From NCBI GenBank assembly GCA_963573305.1, contig OY754333.1, positions 18,907,013 to 18,971,012 of the forward strand: DNA of 64,000 nt. The letters run 5' to 3'. Position 1 is the stretch's first letter, and every line of letters begins with the position of its first letter. Both the position numbers and the translations under genes were made by a program. This DNA comes from Pyrrhosoma nymphula. Its lineage: Eukaryota > Arthropoda > Insecta > Odonata > Coenagrionidae. The notes beneath the pieces are model-generated. The model was not told the origin of the DNA and did no database searches. It worked only from the letters and a program-made list of their open reading frames with translations. Shown in pieces: positions 11,641-21,419 of this stretch.

Positions 11641-14029
11641 TATTTCCTCCATCCACCAGCTCTACCTCAATATCCTTCATAAGTTTCCTCAGCTCATCCA
11701 CTGCACCAAGCACCTCATCGTTCATCTTGTTTTCCGTCCAACGCACTCTCTCCATTCTCCCCCCAAGACCCACATCTCCAACGCCGACAGCCTATTCTCG
11801 TCCTCCTTTCTCAGATATCACGTTTCTGATGTTCAAAAATTTAGGAAATATGTTTACGTGAAAGTAAAAGTTGTTGAAACTTTGTAATTCTTTGGCTCGC
11901 GCAGCTGAATGTATTTGTTTGCCCTCGGCAGCGGGTGCCTGATGCTCAGAATATGAAGACTTGTGCGCGCTAGAAAAAAATCAGCCCTAATGGAATCGCG
12001 GAGATCGTTATGTACAGCGTAGAAGTGGGACGGTGACACAGATGAGAAGGCGCTAACGTGAAGCATGCAACTCGAAACTTGGAGATGTGTTTTTATAAGT
12101 CTTCATATCGTTACGCACTTCTCCATGGCCTTAATTAAGCGAGCTCTGTATCATTAATAATTAATCAAGGGAGCGTATTTTTGCCGAGTTCTGTGCGTCC
12201 GTAGATATCACTCGCGCATTTAAATTAGCATGCATATAAAGCTGTTCTCTTTCCTTTGGTCCTTTTGGAATCAGATTTCGTTACATGAGCTTCTTTTGGT
12301 TATTATTTCTTAGAAAGTAGTACTTACCTACTATGATGATTTATTTAAACAACTGAGAATTTGATCCAAAAGCTATTTCAAGTAGGTAAATCTCCTTAAT
12401 TCAAGATAAATTTCGAGCGTGGAAATGTGCAAGTCACCATGCTTACTGATATTTCGTTATCTGAAAGGACACAAGGCCAACTCGTCCAATTTTAAATCAT
12501 CTTTTTTCTCTATCAATCGAAAGAAAATAGTGTTTAACAGAATATGGTGCAACTCTTTCATTATGATTCGAAGTGAATAAGATAACGGGAAGGGTACGGA
12601 GATAAAGACCGTAAATTGACAGATTTTATTGCAGTGTATTTCCTCCTGGCCGGATGATAATCTCCTGTGAAATGAAAACCTGCTGTACCATTTTCATTTC
12701 TCCTGGCCACCACACATTTGCACCTATTTCCTTTCTCTTCTTCGTTTTCTTACCCTTCTCCTCTGCTGAGTTGGTTACCTGGGTATTGAAGATGAGACGG
12801 CACCTACGACTTAAGAATGCTACCTTGGAAATACGGGAGGATCACAAGGAAAGCCTCCATTTCCCCTTCTATAAGAATCTTCTTTAAGCTAAGACGGGAC
12901 GCTCATGTGTCACAGTATATAATCAATCCACGCTGGCTAATATTTTGTGACCGCATAACATACTTAATAGGAACCTTTCTCTTTATCTTTTCCAAGAAGG
13001 AAATTCCTGGTTACCTGACGTAAATGTCTAAGGCCAGGTCATTAATTACCCAGAATAAATCTATTATAAAAACAATTTTTCTCGCTAACTGATATCGTAT
13101 CCCTATCTTTTAATCCATGCCTGTGCATCCAAATATTTGTATTCATATATTTGTGTCCCTATGGTTGTGTATTACGTGTGTGTCATAATCAATTTGTATC
13201 TTCATTTTTCTGATCCAAATTTAATTTACCTGCATGCATTTGTTCCAAGGGTGATGATACCCAAAGGAAAATAATACATTGTATCTAAATATATATACTA
13301 TTCTTTTCCTCGCACCTTACCCCCTCCCCTCATGGACTGTGGGATAACATGCATGAGAAATTAGTTGGTGACGGGCTTTGGCGTAATAAAGATTCCTTAA
13401 AGATTAAGACGTGATTATCATTTATCTCCGTTGACTCCTGACCCCTTGATGAAATCTGGGCGGACCCTTGGCCATTTCGTGGCTCCGAACCATCGATACC
13501 GAGTGACGGGCATCACACTTTAAAAAACCTCAAGGGCTATTTTCCGCTTATAAATATTATTTAAAAACGTTTCATGTCCAATTGCTCGGGATTTTTTAAT
13601 TTTATAAGGAGAAGTTTAACATCGCGACACTTTTGACATACCTATGAGGAATAGGGAGAGTAGATAGAGATGGTACCAGAGGTAAGGTAATCAAGAGTGT
13701 TGTGGAATGAATGAAGCTCGGGTCCGAAACCGGTCACCGATGAAGATTTTTCAAGTATAAACATATTTAAGTTTTCTCTTTTTTAGGTTATTTTTTCATT
13801 TTACATGGATTATGGCACTTTTACTATGTATCAGATAACTATTAAAATTTAAAAAATATACAAATACTCTTTTTATAAATAAAAATTTGTTTCCGATCCC
13901 TTGCTCTCTCACCGGTGCTATCTCGTTTGAAAAAAACTCGTCCGGCATGCTAATTTCTCTATTCGTTCATTCAAGTCCCAGCTGACAATAAGATAAAACC
14001 CATTTCCACCCATCCTCTGGGATGTAATT
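11641..14029. other. AT-rich non-coding sequence
   Basis: Nothing was recognised. Near 13713-13730 the string GGGTCCGAAACCGGTCA resembles the GAAAC-bearing tails of the PLE-like repeats elsewhere in the window, but no CTGANGA partner was found. Confidence 0.45.
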
Positions 14030-14650
14030 GTGTATGCAAAAGTTCCCTTCAACGAAAGCAGGGAAAAATGTTCCTTCCCCCCCCCCCCCTCAGGAAATCG
14101 CCACTTTATATCGGGATCCGTGGAACGCTCCCATGAGTGCCGCCCTGGTGCAAACTCCTACCTCGGGTCTATGTAAATTTAAGCAGGCCTGTTGCCACGA
14201 GGGAACACGAGGTCGGGAGGGTGTTGTAAGGAGAGATGGGATCGGCGGTGTAGCAGTGAGGGGTCGCCGCTATTGCGATGGGAAATATGGTGGTTCCAGC
14301 GGGCTGTGGAAAGGAAGAGTTGGCGGGATGGGAGCATCGAAAAACAAGCCTTAAACTTACGCCCTTAGCCATCCCCTAACATAAGCCAGACGCCAGCCGC
14401 ACCCTCTGACCTCCCCTTTACTAGAACCCTGCTCAACCCTCTTCCCCCATCCCCGCCTTGCGTTCAGCTGTATGTACCTGCACGAGTGGCCGAGCAAATG
14501 CCGGCACACGTGGGGTTGGAAGTCACGAGGCTGTGGGAAATGGGTGGTGTACCCCAAGGCACGATGCTCGCGCTGCGTTATTGTGGTGTCCCCCTCTCCG
14601 CCTTCCTGCGTCCGCGGTAGTTCCCCAGTTCGGGAAAGGGGTCTGAATCG
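14030..14650. other. G+C-rich stretch, no convincing gene
   Basis: G+C-rich sequence with overlapping frames of 60-108 codons on both strands. None resembles a known protein. A poly-C tract lies near 14080. Function is unknown. Confidence 0.35.
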
Positions 14651-15339
14651 TTTCTCAAATGCCTCGCAATAATCGTCGATAGGTATACACTTTTCGGGTC
14701 ATTGATTATGCTCTAAACTGCAGATAGATCTACCTAAAGTAGCTGTCCCAACATATTTTATAGTTAATTATTTGTGCAGAGCTTGTGAATTAAAACCTTC
14801 CATGAAAATTGAAGTGAGTAAAATATTTAAATTATTATAAAGGGTCACACTCTGTGTTCAAAAACTTATTCCACATGCCATAATGTGTATGTTTAAACTA
14901 AAAACTAGCTTTTATAACTCAGGAAAATAAGAACGGGTGTTAAAGTTCATTCTAAATCAAAATTTTTAACTCTTCGGCCGCATTTTTATTTTTAAAAGAT
15001 GATGTAGATGCTGCGATAATATTATTGCATAACATTTACTTCTACGCATTACTCTACTTTTCACCGCAGGGGCATGTGATTCGGGGTATTGGCACAACAG
15101 CTGTTAAAAGTGAAGTGCATCGGGAAGAAGAATACGCAGATATAAAGGACGAAAGTCAATTGTATGTAAAAAGAAGTGTTTTAAGTATCCAACTTTGTTT
15201 GTGTGGTAATAATCAATAGTGCGTGGGAAAATAGGAGTTTTATAATCATTAGTTCGGCCGTGGCTCTTCTTATTTTGTCGTTTATATCAGTTCAAGAGAT
15301 ACAATTTTGGGTTGAAATATTTCCCTATGAGTCATCCAG
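14651..15339. other. Mostly non-coding, one weak exon-like segment
   Basis: At about 15070-15180 (+), after the acceptor-like TTTTCACCGCAG, a frame reads GHVIRGIGTTAVKSEVHREE and continues EYADIKDESQLYVK. Its acidic, charged composition resembles linker regions of zinc-finger proteins, but no finger or donor site is convincing. I treat it as unexplained. Confidence 0.25.
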
Positions 15340-15760
15340 GAACTCACCTCATTTGAATTTTCCAAGTGGTTTCAGTCGGGCGTGTAGCCTCCGAGCCTAT
15401 AGCGGCTTCCAACCTAGTTCTTTCATCAAGTTATTGGCAAAGCGTGCGGCTTTTCTTTATATTTTATTTATTTTGCGAATTGAATATTTGTTAACAGGGT
15501 CCCAAATAATCGTGGCATGTTCAAAAGATAGATTAACTAGCATCGCAGTAGCATCTCTCTTCCACTTCTTCAACCGAGGAATATTTGCTTTTCGATTTAA
15601 AAATACTTGTTTCTTTGATGCCACGTCCCTAATGTTTCATGAGTTTCCTCCTAGCTAGATCTTAAGTTACGATGGTTCCCAGGTATATTACTTCATCACA
15701 CACATTTAGACTGTCGGAAAGCTTGCCATATCTCTGTAGCTTTAATTTTATTTTCCAACA
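15340..15760 (-). pseudogene. LINE-A reverse transcriptase C-terminal fragment
   Basis: The minus strand reads SDSLNVCDEVIYLGTIVT, a worn stretch, then FEHATIIWDPVNKYSIRK, INKI-stop-RKAARFANN and MKELGWKPL with RRLHARL. This follows the LINE-A protein at 28.5-29.8 kb (DEVRYLGV..., LEYAASIWDPVQKDLIREL, NKIQRKAARFVKN, LNELGWEPLETRRLRARL). It carries several stops and is clearly older than the copies at 28.5 and 59.5 kb. Confidence 0.8.
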
Positions 15761-15990
15761 AACAACATATATATACATAAAGGAAAGTTACCATACTTTT
15801 CATTGAGTGCTTTGATATTTTTAGTTTTAGCAGGTATGTCTCCTTCGCAAAGATTGCGAGTGCTTAAACACTTAGAAGATTGTATGATGAAGTTAATCTT
15901 TGGAGCTCCTTTGTTTTTAAGTGAATTGGTTAACTAAGTCCAACTAACGTTCTGCCTTGAGGTGTCTAGATTTCGATTGAATTAAGTTTG

Positions 15991-16313
15991 CCAAATGAAT
16001 ATGATGCATCTTTTTTTGGAAGATATTTTGTATCGTTGAACGGGGAAAGTCTACTTTGCCTTGAGAAAATTAAAGCATAGTCTATAATGAAACAACAAAG
16101 TATTTTCAAATGACTCTGTGAAGGTCGTTGTCAGGGCCTAGGTCCTAGACCCTGACTGATACCTAGGCCCTGAAAACGACCTTCACAGAGTAATTTGAAA
16201 ATACTTTGTTGTTTCTATATAGACTATGCTTTGATTTTCTCAAGGCAAAGTAGACTTTCCCCGTTCAACGATACAAAATATCTTCCAAAAAAAGATGCAT
16301 CATATTCATTTGG
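15991..16313. mobile_element. 323-bp near-perfect fold-back element
   Basis: The arms are about 150 bp each. The left arm starts CCAAATGAATATGATGCATC and the right arm ends with its exact reverse complement. The arms meet at TCAGGGCCTAGGT and ACCTAGGCCCTGA around a 17-nt loop (16144-16160). Only a few mismatches and single-base indels separate the arms. No target duplication is obvious in the flanks. It sits 30 bp from the next element and about 480 bp upstream of the receptor exon. It could be a fold-back MITE or a PLE-derived inverted dimer. Confidence 0.85.
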
Positions 16314-16342
16314 CTCATGACAAATTGTATACAATTGTGTCC

Positions 16343-16593
16343 ATTGGCGTAACTAGGACTTAGCTTTGGGGGATATGTTTCAGATTGAATAGCACACCAC
16401 ACGTTAATTCGTTCCTTATGCAAATAAACTACTAATTTGAATCCATTAGATAGGCCAAATTAAAACTAAAACATTTAATTACTGTATTTCAAACAAGTAG
16501 AATTGCTGTGATACGAATATTATTTTATTTTTAGGATTCTGGGGGGGGGTTGGTGGTTCTATTCCCCTCATCCCCCCCATAGGTACGCCACTT
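16343..16593. mobile_element. 251-bp MITE with 9-bp target duplication
   Basis: ATTGTGTCC occurs on both sides (16334-16342 and 16594-16602). The element starts ATTGGCGTAACTAGG, and its other end, reverse complemented, starts AAGTGGCGTACCTATGG, giving short inverted ends sharing TGGCGTA. Homopolymer G and C runs lie near the right end. An 8-9 bp duplication fits hAT, P or Merlin-type transposases, and the family is undecided. It ends about 200 bp before the receptor exon. Confidence 0.75.
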
Positions 16594-16795
16594 ATTGTGT
16601 CCCCTTGACACAAACATGTTATTCACTTCCATTTATTGTGGTCCGTGTATATTTACCTTTGTATGTAGTGTGTAAATATTTTAAAATCTCTGCCTGCTAC
16701 CCGATTTTCATTTAAACAACTATCTGATGTTCTGATTTACATGTAAGGCAGGCAAATTAGTGAATTCATTTTTTTGTTTTTTCTTTAACTCATAG

Positions 16796-16960
16796 GACAT
16801 CGAAACCTTTGACCTGGAGGACTTCAAGTACAACTCCGTCAACATTACAGCGTTCCGATTGGTGGACGTGGATGAACCAAGAGTTGCTGATGCTCTTCGG
16901 CAGATGGAGCGGTTTCAGCCTATAGGACATTCCATTTTAAACAAGAGCGGAGTTATCCAA
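16796..16960 (+). CDS. Internal exon of a kainate-type ionotropic glutamate receptor
   Basis: The exon encodes 55 residues, DIETFDLEDFKYNSVNITAF to SGVIQ, with no stop, and both ends are phase 0. It follows a pyrimidine-rich tract ending CATAG and is followed by GTAAGAA, so both splice sites look functional. The residues resemble the amino-terminal domain of animal kainate receptors just before the conserved region that contains LMYD (compare vertebrate GluK2, ...YSGVNMTGFRI...). That extracellular clamshell domain directs assembly of ligand-gated cation channels at synapses. Two N-glycosylation sequons are visible, N-I-T at residues 16-18 and N-K-S at 49-51. The exon is richer in G+C than its surroundings and lacks the decay seen in every transposon here. 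No partner exon was found in the window, so the flanking introns are probably at least about 16.8 and 47 kb. The family call is strong. The exact paralogue is not determined. Confidence 0.9.
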
Positions 16961-17238
16961 GTAAGAAATTAACCTTTTAAACCAACGATCAACTGGTTAT
17001 ATTAAATGTAATCTTTCCATAATAGTATTTACCGACATTTGTTAATGAATACTAAAATTTTCAAATTATGAATAAATATCACACAGGCAACGTTTTTTAT
17101 TGCAAGAAAGTACATATGTATGCAGCGTTGTTAATTAATTTAGTCATGTACTATCCTTTAATTTATTCGGATACTGTTAGTAAGTTACTGGCTATTACTT
17201 CTCCAATAGGCTATTTTTTCCACAGGAATTAACTTAGG

Positions 17239-17870
17239 CTATTTTTCAAAGTGATGGGCAGTTATAATCTTGACTTCGACTCGTTTTTTTTTGTTCTCGT
17301 TCACCATAAATATTATAAGGGTTATACACCGGTTAATGTAGGTAAAATTGAAGAGATAAAATAAACTCTCATAGGCGGAAGCCCTTATCTCGTCACATGA
17401 CTTATTTATCCTTGCTCTCTTCAGAAAGCCTATTCTTCCTTTTGCTTGCCAAACATCCTCCCTTCTATCAAGCCCTTCAGCATCCCTTATTACTTCTTCC
17501 AACCACCTACCTTGCCTATTCCTAATCTCCACCGGCAGTTTCCTCTCCTCCCCAACCATTTCCAGATTTTCATCGTTTGTCTTCCTTTCCGCCAACCTTT
17601 TCTTTACAATTTACCCAAGGTCCCTGTTATCAGCTCTCTCCTATTACTAAACGCCTCCTTCACTATCGTAATTCTCCTTCTAATGTCACTGCTTCTACGC
17701 TTCTTTTCTCCCTACGTATTACACAGGAATTAAAATGCTCCATCTTGTACTCTCCGACGTGAATGATCAACCTCGCTTTCTTTTCCCTGGGAATTCTCAT
17801 TATTTTCTTTTACTAATGATTAATCTTAATTCTGTATTCCACGCACTGATTTTCTAATGCGTCTACCAAA
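17239..17870 (-). pseudogene. RTE-like LINE reverse transcriptase, thumb and C-terminal fragment
   Basis: The minus strand reads KKIMRIPREKKARLIIHV, then RSSDIRRRITIVKEAFSNRR followed by ELITGTLGKL, and in the 118-codon frame MAERKTNDENLEMVGEERKL then IRNRQGRWLEEVIRDAEGL. These match the region after the catalytic centre and the C-terminus of RTE-like LINEs. The YxDD part is missing. It abuts the inverted PLE fragment at 17885. Confidence 0.78.
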
Positions 17871-17884
17871 GCTTACAATCCCTT

Positions 17885-18015
17885 GGATTATCAATGTAGC
17901 GGGCCCAGAAGAGAGGTTTATGTGTTTGATTTTTTAAGAAAGTGGTTTCAAGTTGGCCCATGAACAGGTTGGCATAAGATGGTGCCATGCGAGTACCCAT
18001 GGTGGCGCCTTTAGT
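17885..18015 (-). pseudogene. Penelope-like reverse transcriptase, palm fragment (inverted)
   Basis: The minus strand reads GATMGTRMAPSYANLFMG, then QLETTFLKNQTHKPLFWARY and IDN. GTxMGTxMAPxYANLFMG and RYIDD are hallmark motifs of Penelope-like reverse transcriptases. The frame breaks just after RYID. The remaining part, starting IDDIFVLWPHG, is on the opposite strand from 18024. The element is therefore split at its catalytic motif by an inversion. Confidence 0.88.
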
Positions 18016-18746
18016 TTAGTAGCATTGACGACATATTCGTCCTCTGGCCTCACGGCCGTGATTCTTTATCTTCTTTCATTTCCACACTGAACTCTTCATT
18101 CTCAGTTTCCTTCACATCTTCCATTTCTGACTCCTTAATTACGTTCCTGGATATTAATATCCAAATTAAGGACAGTAAATTCATCACCTCCGTCCACAAA
18201 AAACCCACTAACAACGACCAATACCTCCATTTTAACAGCTGTCATCCTTCTCACACCAAACGCTCAATCCCTTATTCCCTTTCTATCCGCGGCCACCGGA
18301 TCTGCAGCTCTCTAAAAGAATATATCGAAACTCTCCATCACTCCCTCAGAGAACGAGAGTACCCAGAGAAGTTGCTTTTAAATAAAATCCTGTCTCCTAC
18401 TGCAAAATATACCCCTCGGACCAAGACCCACCAATCTGACCAACTTAACCTTGTCACCACATTCTTCCCTGGTGCACACAGGATCAAAAACATATTGAAA
18501 GACCTGTATCCAATCTTAAAAAACAATACCTCTACTTCCCTCCTCCTACCTTCATGTCCCAAAGTTTCCTATAAGCGTCCCTCAAATCTTCGGGACATTT
18601 TAAAATCCACTAGACCCTCCCTGCAACCCTCCGCCACTTTCCTCAACATGCGGACGCCCGAGGTGCAAATGCTGCTCTCTCCTCCGCCCCTCCGCCACCC
18701 CCTCCCTCAAAAGATCTTCCTCTACGGCCAATTGTACCACCAGTAA
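18015..18746 (+). pseudogene. Penelope-like reverse transcriptase, C-terminal part
   Basis: An uninterrupted frame of about 243 codons reads SIDDIFVLWPHGRDSL, ITFLDINIQIKDSKFITSVH, KKPTNNDQYLHFNSCHPSHT and KRSIPYSLSIRGHR, then LREREYPEKLLLNK and the linker region LNLVTTFFPGAHRIKNILKD. This order is that of PLE reverse transcriptases after YIDD. It ends in a shifted frame near 18650, where the cysteine motif CGRPRCKCC continues in another frame. It lacks its own N-terminus, so it is inactive. Confidence 0.9.
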
Positions 18747-19041
18747 CATCATCTACCGCCTTTCCTGCAATTTCTGCCCTGCCTTCTATGTGGGAAAATG
18801 TACCACCCCCCTCAATATCCCTATGAACAATCACCGCCATGCCACCAAAACTCCACCTTTTCTTGATCCCATTCCCAAACATACCGCCTCCCACTCTCAA
18901 AATTTTGACGATTGTTTCTCCCTAGAGATCATAGAAGCCCTTCCTGAATCCGCCGGTAATGTTGACGTGAAAATTCGTGAATACGCCCATATTTGGGTGA
19001 CAAGAGCATTCGAAAAGCCCGGGCTAAACCTAGCCCATTGA
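18651..19041 (+). pseudogene. Penelope-like GIY-YIG endonuclease domain
   Basis: The frame runs CGRPRCKCCSLL, then NIIYRLSCNFCPAFYVGK (the IY...YVG version of GIY-YIG), then PMNNHRHATKTPPF and CFSLEIIEALPESAGNVDVK, ending NLAH with a stop. In PLEs this C-terminal nuclease nicks the target for reverse transcription. It follows the reverse-transcriptase part after a frameshift, so this is one decayed PLE protein. Confidence 0.88.
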
Positions 19042-19161
19042 ATTAAAAGCCCAATAGCCACCTCTCTCTCCCCACCACTATCCATTCGCACTTACCCCCC
19101 TTCCTTCCTCTCTGCCCTTTCCTTCCCAAGGGAACAGAGCGGACTCATCATTCCTCTACCG

Positions 19162-19190
19162 CTGACGATGGCGTCCTGACGCCGAAACGT
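19162..19190 (+). ncRNA. Hammerhead-like motif in PLE 3' region
   Basis: CTGACGA, one T, then a hairpin GGCGT-CCTG-ACGCC, then GAAAC. It lies 120 bp after the PLE stop codon on the coding strand. CTGANGA, stem II and GAAA are the conserved parts of hammerhead ribozymes, which have been reported in Penelope-like elements. The extra T before the stem departs from the textbook core, and stems I and III are not obvious, so activity is uncertain. Confidence 0.55.
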
Positions 19191-19300
19191 ACAAGTTTTC
19201 TTTTGTGAGTGTCCTTTTTGCGTGTTTCTGTGTTTGTTTAGTGTATCACTGTTTTATTTATGCATGTGCATCGTCGCCGAGAGCGATTTTCTACCAAGAC

Positions 19301-19302
<2 letters not shown>

Positions 19303-19370
<68 letters not shown>
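19303..19370. repeat. (TA)34 microsatellite flanked by inverted words
   Basis: Pure TA alternation, bracketed by CCAAGACAT on the left and ATGTCTTGG on the right, so the whole tract can extrude as a cruciform. The ORFs of repeated Y-I over it are artefacts. Confidence 0.95.
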
Positions 19371-19375
<5 letters not shown>

Positions 19376-20315
19376 TCTTGGTCAGCCCTCTGACACACTC
19401 CTATCTCCGCAATGCTAACTGCTGTCGCCGTTAGTGTCACTTTAGGAAAATTTCTATTGTAGATGGCAGCACTAGTAGTCGCCCCAGCACTTAGCTGTGA
19501 ACTGATGCAATTCGTACGATTGTCAGAGACGAAATGGTATTTTAAAGAGGTAACATGATATTTTGAAAACGAGCACCATTTGGTAGTTTAAGATCCGCAT
19601 GGAGAAAGTCAAAATTAAAGCATATCAACGACGGAAAACTACCGTGACTTCAATCGAACAGCAACAATATACGTCAGGCAGAGCAGTGTCGTCTGCTACA
19701 TATAACTAGTTCGGTTTCAATGAAATGCATTACAATACGCAACCGAAAGTATTATTATTTAAAAGTTTGAATCAAATTATAAGAATACCTATCGGAGTTG
19801 GTGCGCTTCTCATACTAAACACTCGGTTAACCAATGCACGCAGTTATGTTGCAGTTCATTATGTTAAAGCTGCGCTGAAACAAGGATAAGGGCACGGACA
19901 GAATCAATTCTAAAATGTAAACAGAAATGAGGATTTCATTAATTTATGTTGCAGTTTATTGGACCGAGGACTATTAATCACTAATCATCATAAAATGATG
20001 TGCGTCGAGATTGTGGATGTGCGCAATTTGAAACTACATAATTCATAAAGAATTTGTCTGCAATTGGAGGATGCACGTGAATGCTATTTTAAATGTATTC
20101 AATAAATTAGAATTTATTATACATAACCATATCATTAGATACCCTTGAGCGTCAAAACAATAGAAATTATTAAGTCTTCGTTGGTCAAACACACAGCTAA
20201 AATTAAACTAAGTTAACATCAGGAAATGACAGGTGCTATTTTACGGGACTAGGAGAAAAATAGGAAGCAAAGATAATAAAAGTAAATAATTAATGCTGTT
20301 GCCAAAACATTTTTA

Positions 20316-20597
20316 TTAACTTTTAGTTTGTCTGGCCAACTTCTTTTTCTGGCTATTCTCTTTCACTCTCTTCATGTTCTCCAAGGCAGCAAACTGCCTC
20401 ATTCTCATGGTAATGTAATACTTCACAACGAAAGCTACAATTTCACTTCCATGCTCCAAGCATGGGAACTTCAGGGTAGTACCCTCAACCAAGTCTTCGA
20501 TGACATTTTCCACTACATCTGTTTCTTTGAAGTATTTCATAAATAACACTTCCAAATTCATTATAAATTTATGAAAGTTTACATTTGGATGAGTCAA
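20316..20597 (-). pseudogene. P-element/THAP9-like transposase, C-terminal fragment
   Basis: The 93-codon minus-strand frame includes HPNVNFHKFIMNLEVLFMKY, VVENVIEDLVEGTTLKFPC, EHGSEIVAFVVKYYITMRMR and a basic tail with KKKLARQTK. I recognise this as the C-terminal end of arthropod P/THAP9-like transposases. It is open to its stop. It is separated from the THAP part by about 150 bp of unrelated or deleted sequence, so the catalytic middle is missing. Confidence 0.72.
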
Positions 20598-20756
20598 CCC
20601 CGCGGAAATTGAGAAGGAACCGCAGATTCAAGAAGTCGTGGGCGTTTATATGTTTGCTGGAAGATTATTTACGATACATGTTACAAAACCGTATGGAAAA
20701 TAAAAACGTATTGAAGAAATAATGAATTTGGGACATGATTTAGAGACAATACCGAG

Positions 20757-21003
20757 GTTTCAATCATACTTACACACCTCTGATATGACTCTTCCATTCC
20801 GGTCGTACAGCGGCTTTTTCCTAATTATTTCAGACGGAAAAAAATGCTTCTCGCACACCCTCTGCCCAGGTTTGACGGTAAAATCCTTGCGAAGGATTGA
20901 TTTTACCCATTTATCTAGTGATACTACATCACTGTGAACAAAAAAAAGGGATCTTCTCATTGTTGCTGTCATACCCCGATGTGCAGCCGGGAGCGATGCA
21001 ACG
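20757..21003 (-). pseudogene. THAP DNA-binding domain of the P-like transposase
   Basis: The minus strand reads RCIAPGCTSGYDSNNEKI, then after a frameshift in a poly-T run FVHSDVVSLDKWVKSILRK, DFTVKPGQRVCEKHF and EIIRKKPLYDRNGRVISEV. The C-x4-C...C-x2-H spacing and the invariant tryptophan define a THAP (C2CH) zinc domain that binds transposon ends. The frameshift kills it. No intact start was sought beyond the first Cys. Confidence 0.85.
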
Positions 21004-21419
21004 ATTTCCTGGCATACTTCGTTCAATGAGATATATGAAGGCGATATTTTGAAATTAATAAGCAGTTATAATTTACTGGATAGGCGTAAATTTTCTCGGA
21101 TTGCTTAATTCCAAAGGTGGATTCACCGTACACTACCACAGTCTACGCAGGCTACCATAGGCAAGGTCGCTGTAAGGGTAAAGGGACCTTGACCATAGGC
21201 GACTACTAGTGCTGCCACCCGTGGGAAAAAATTGCTTTCGGCGACACCAGCGGTGACAGGATTTTCGGGAAGTGACCAGTCCTTTAAATTCTAAGTCCGT
21301 GGTCTTGGTATATATATATATATATAAGTCTCCTCATGCCGCTCTTACCATTTCCTCGGCGTGAATATTTAAATTCAAAGGCAACCTTGGTTTACCCCGT
21401 TACACATAACTGGCCACCT

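Larger units (their letters stand above)
19406..21255 (-). mobile_element. P-element/THAP9-like transposon, internally deleted
   Basis: A 20-bp exact inverted repeat (TGGCAGCACTAGTAGTCGCC at 19464-19483, complement at 21198-21217) brackets the transposase remnants. A second outer match, CTG(C/G)TGTCGCCG, lies at 19419-19430 and 21239-21250. P elements have terminal plus subterminal inverted repeats, which fits. The outer ends and an 8-bp duplication could not be fixed exactly. The interior is 1.7 kb, and only the first and last parts of the transposase are present. Confidence 0.75.

Noticed and set aside
19205..19434. Open frames with I-Y repeats (also at 32673-32912)
   Set aside because: Translations of TA microsatellites.
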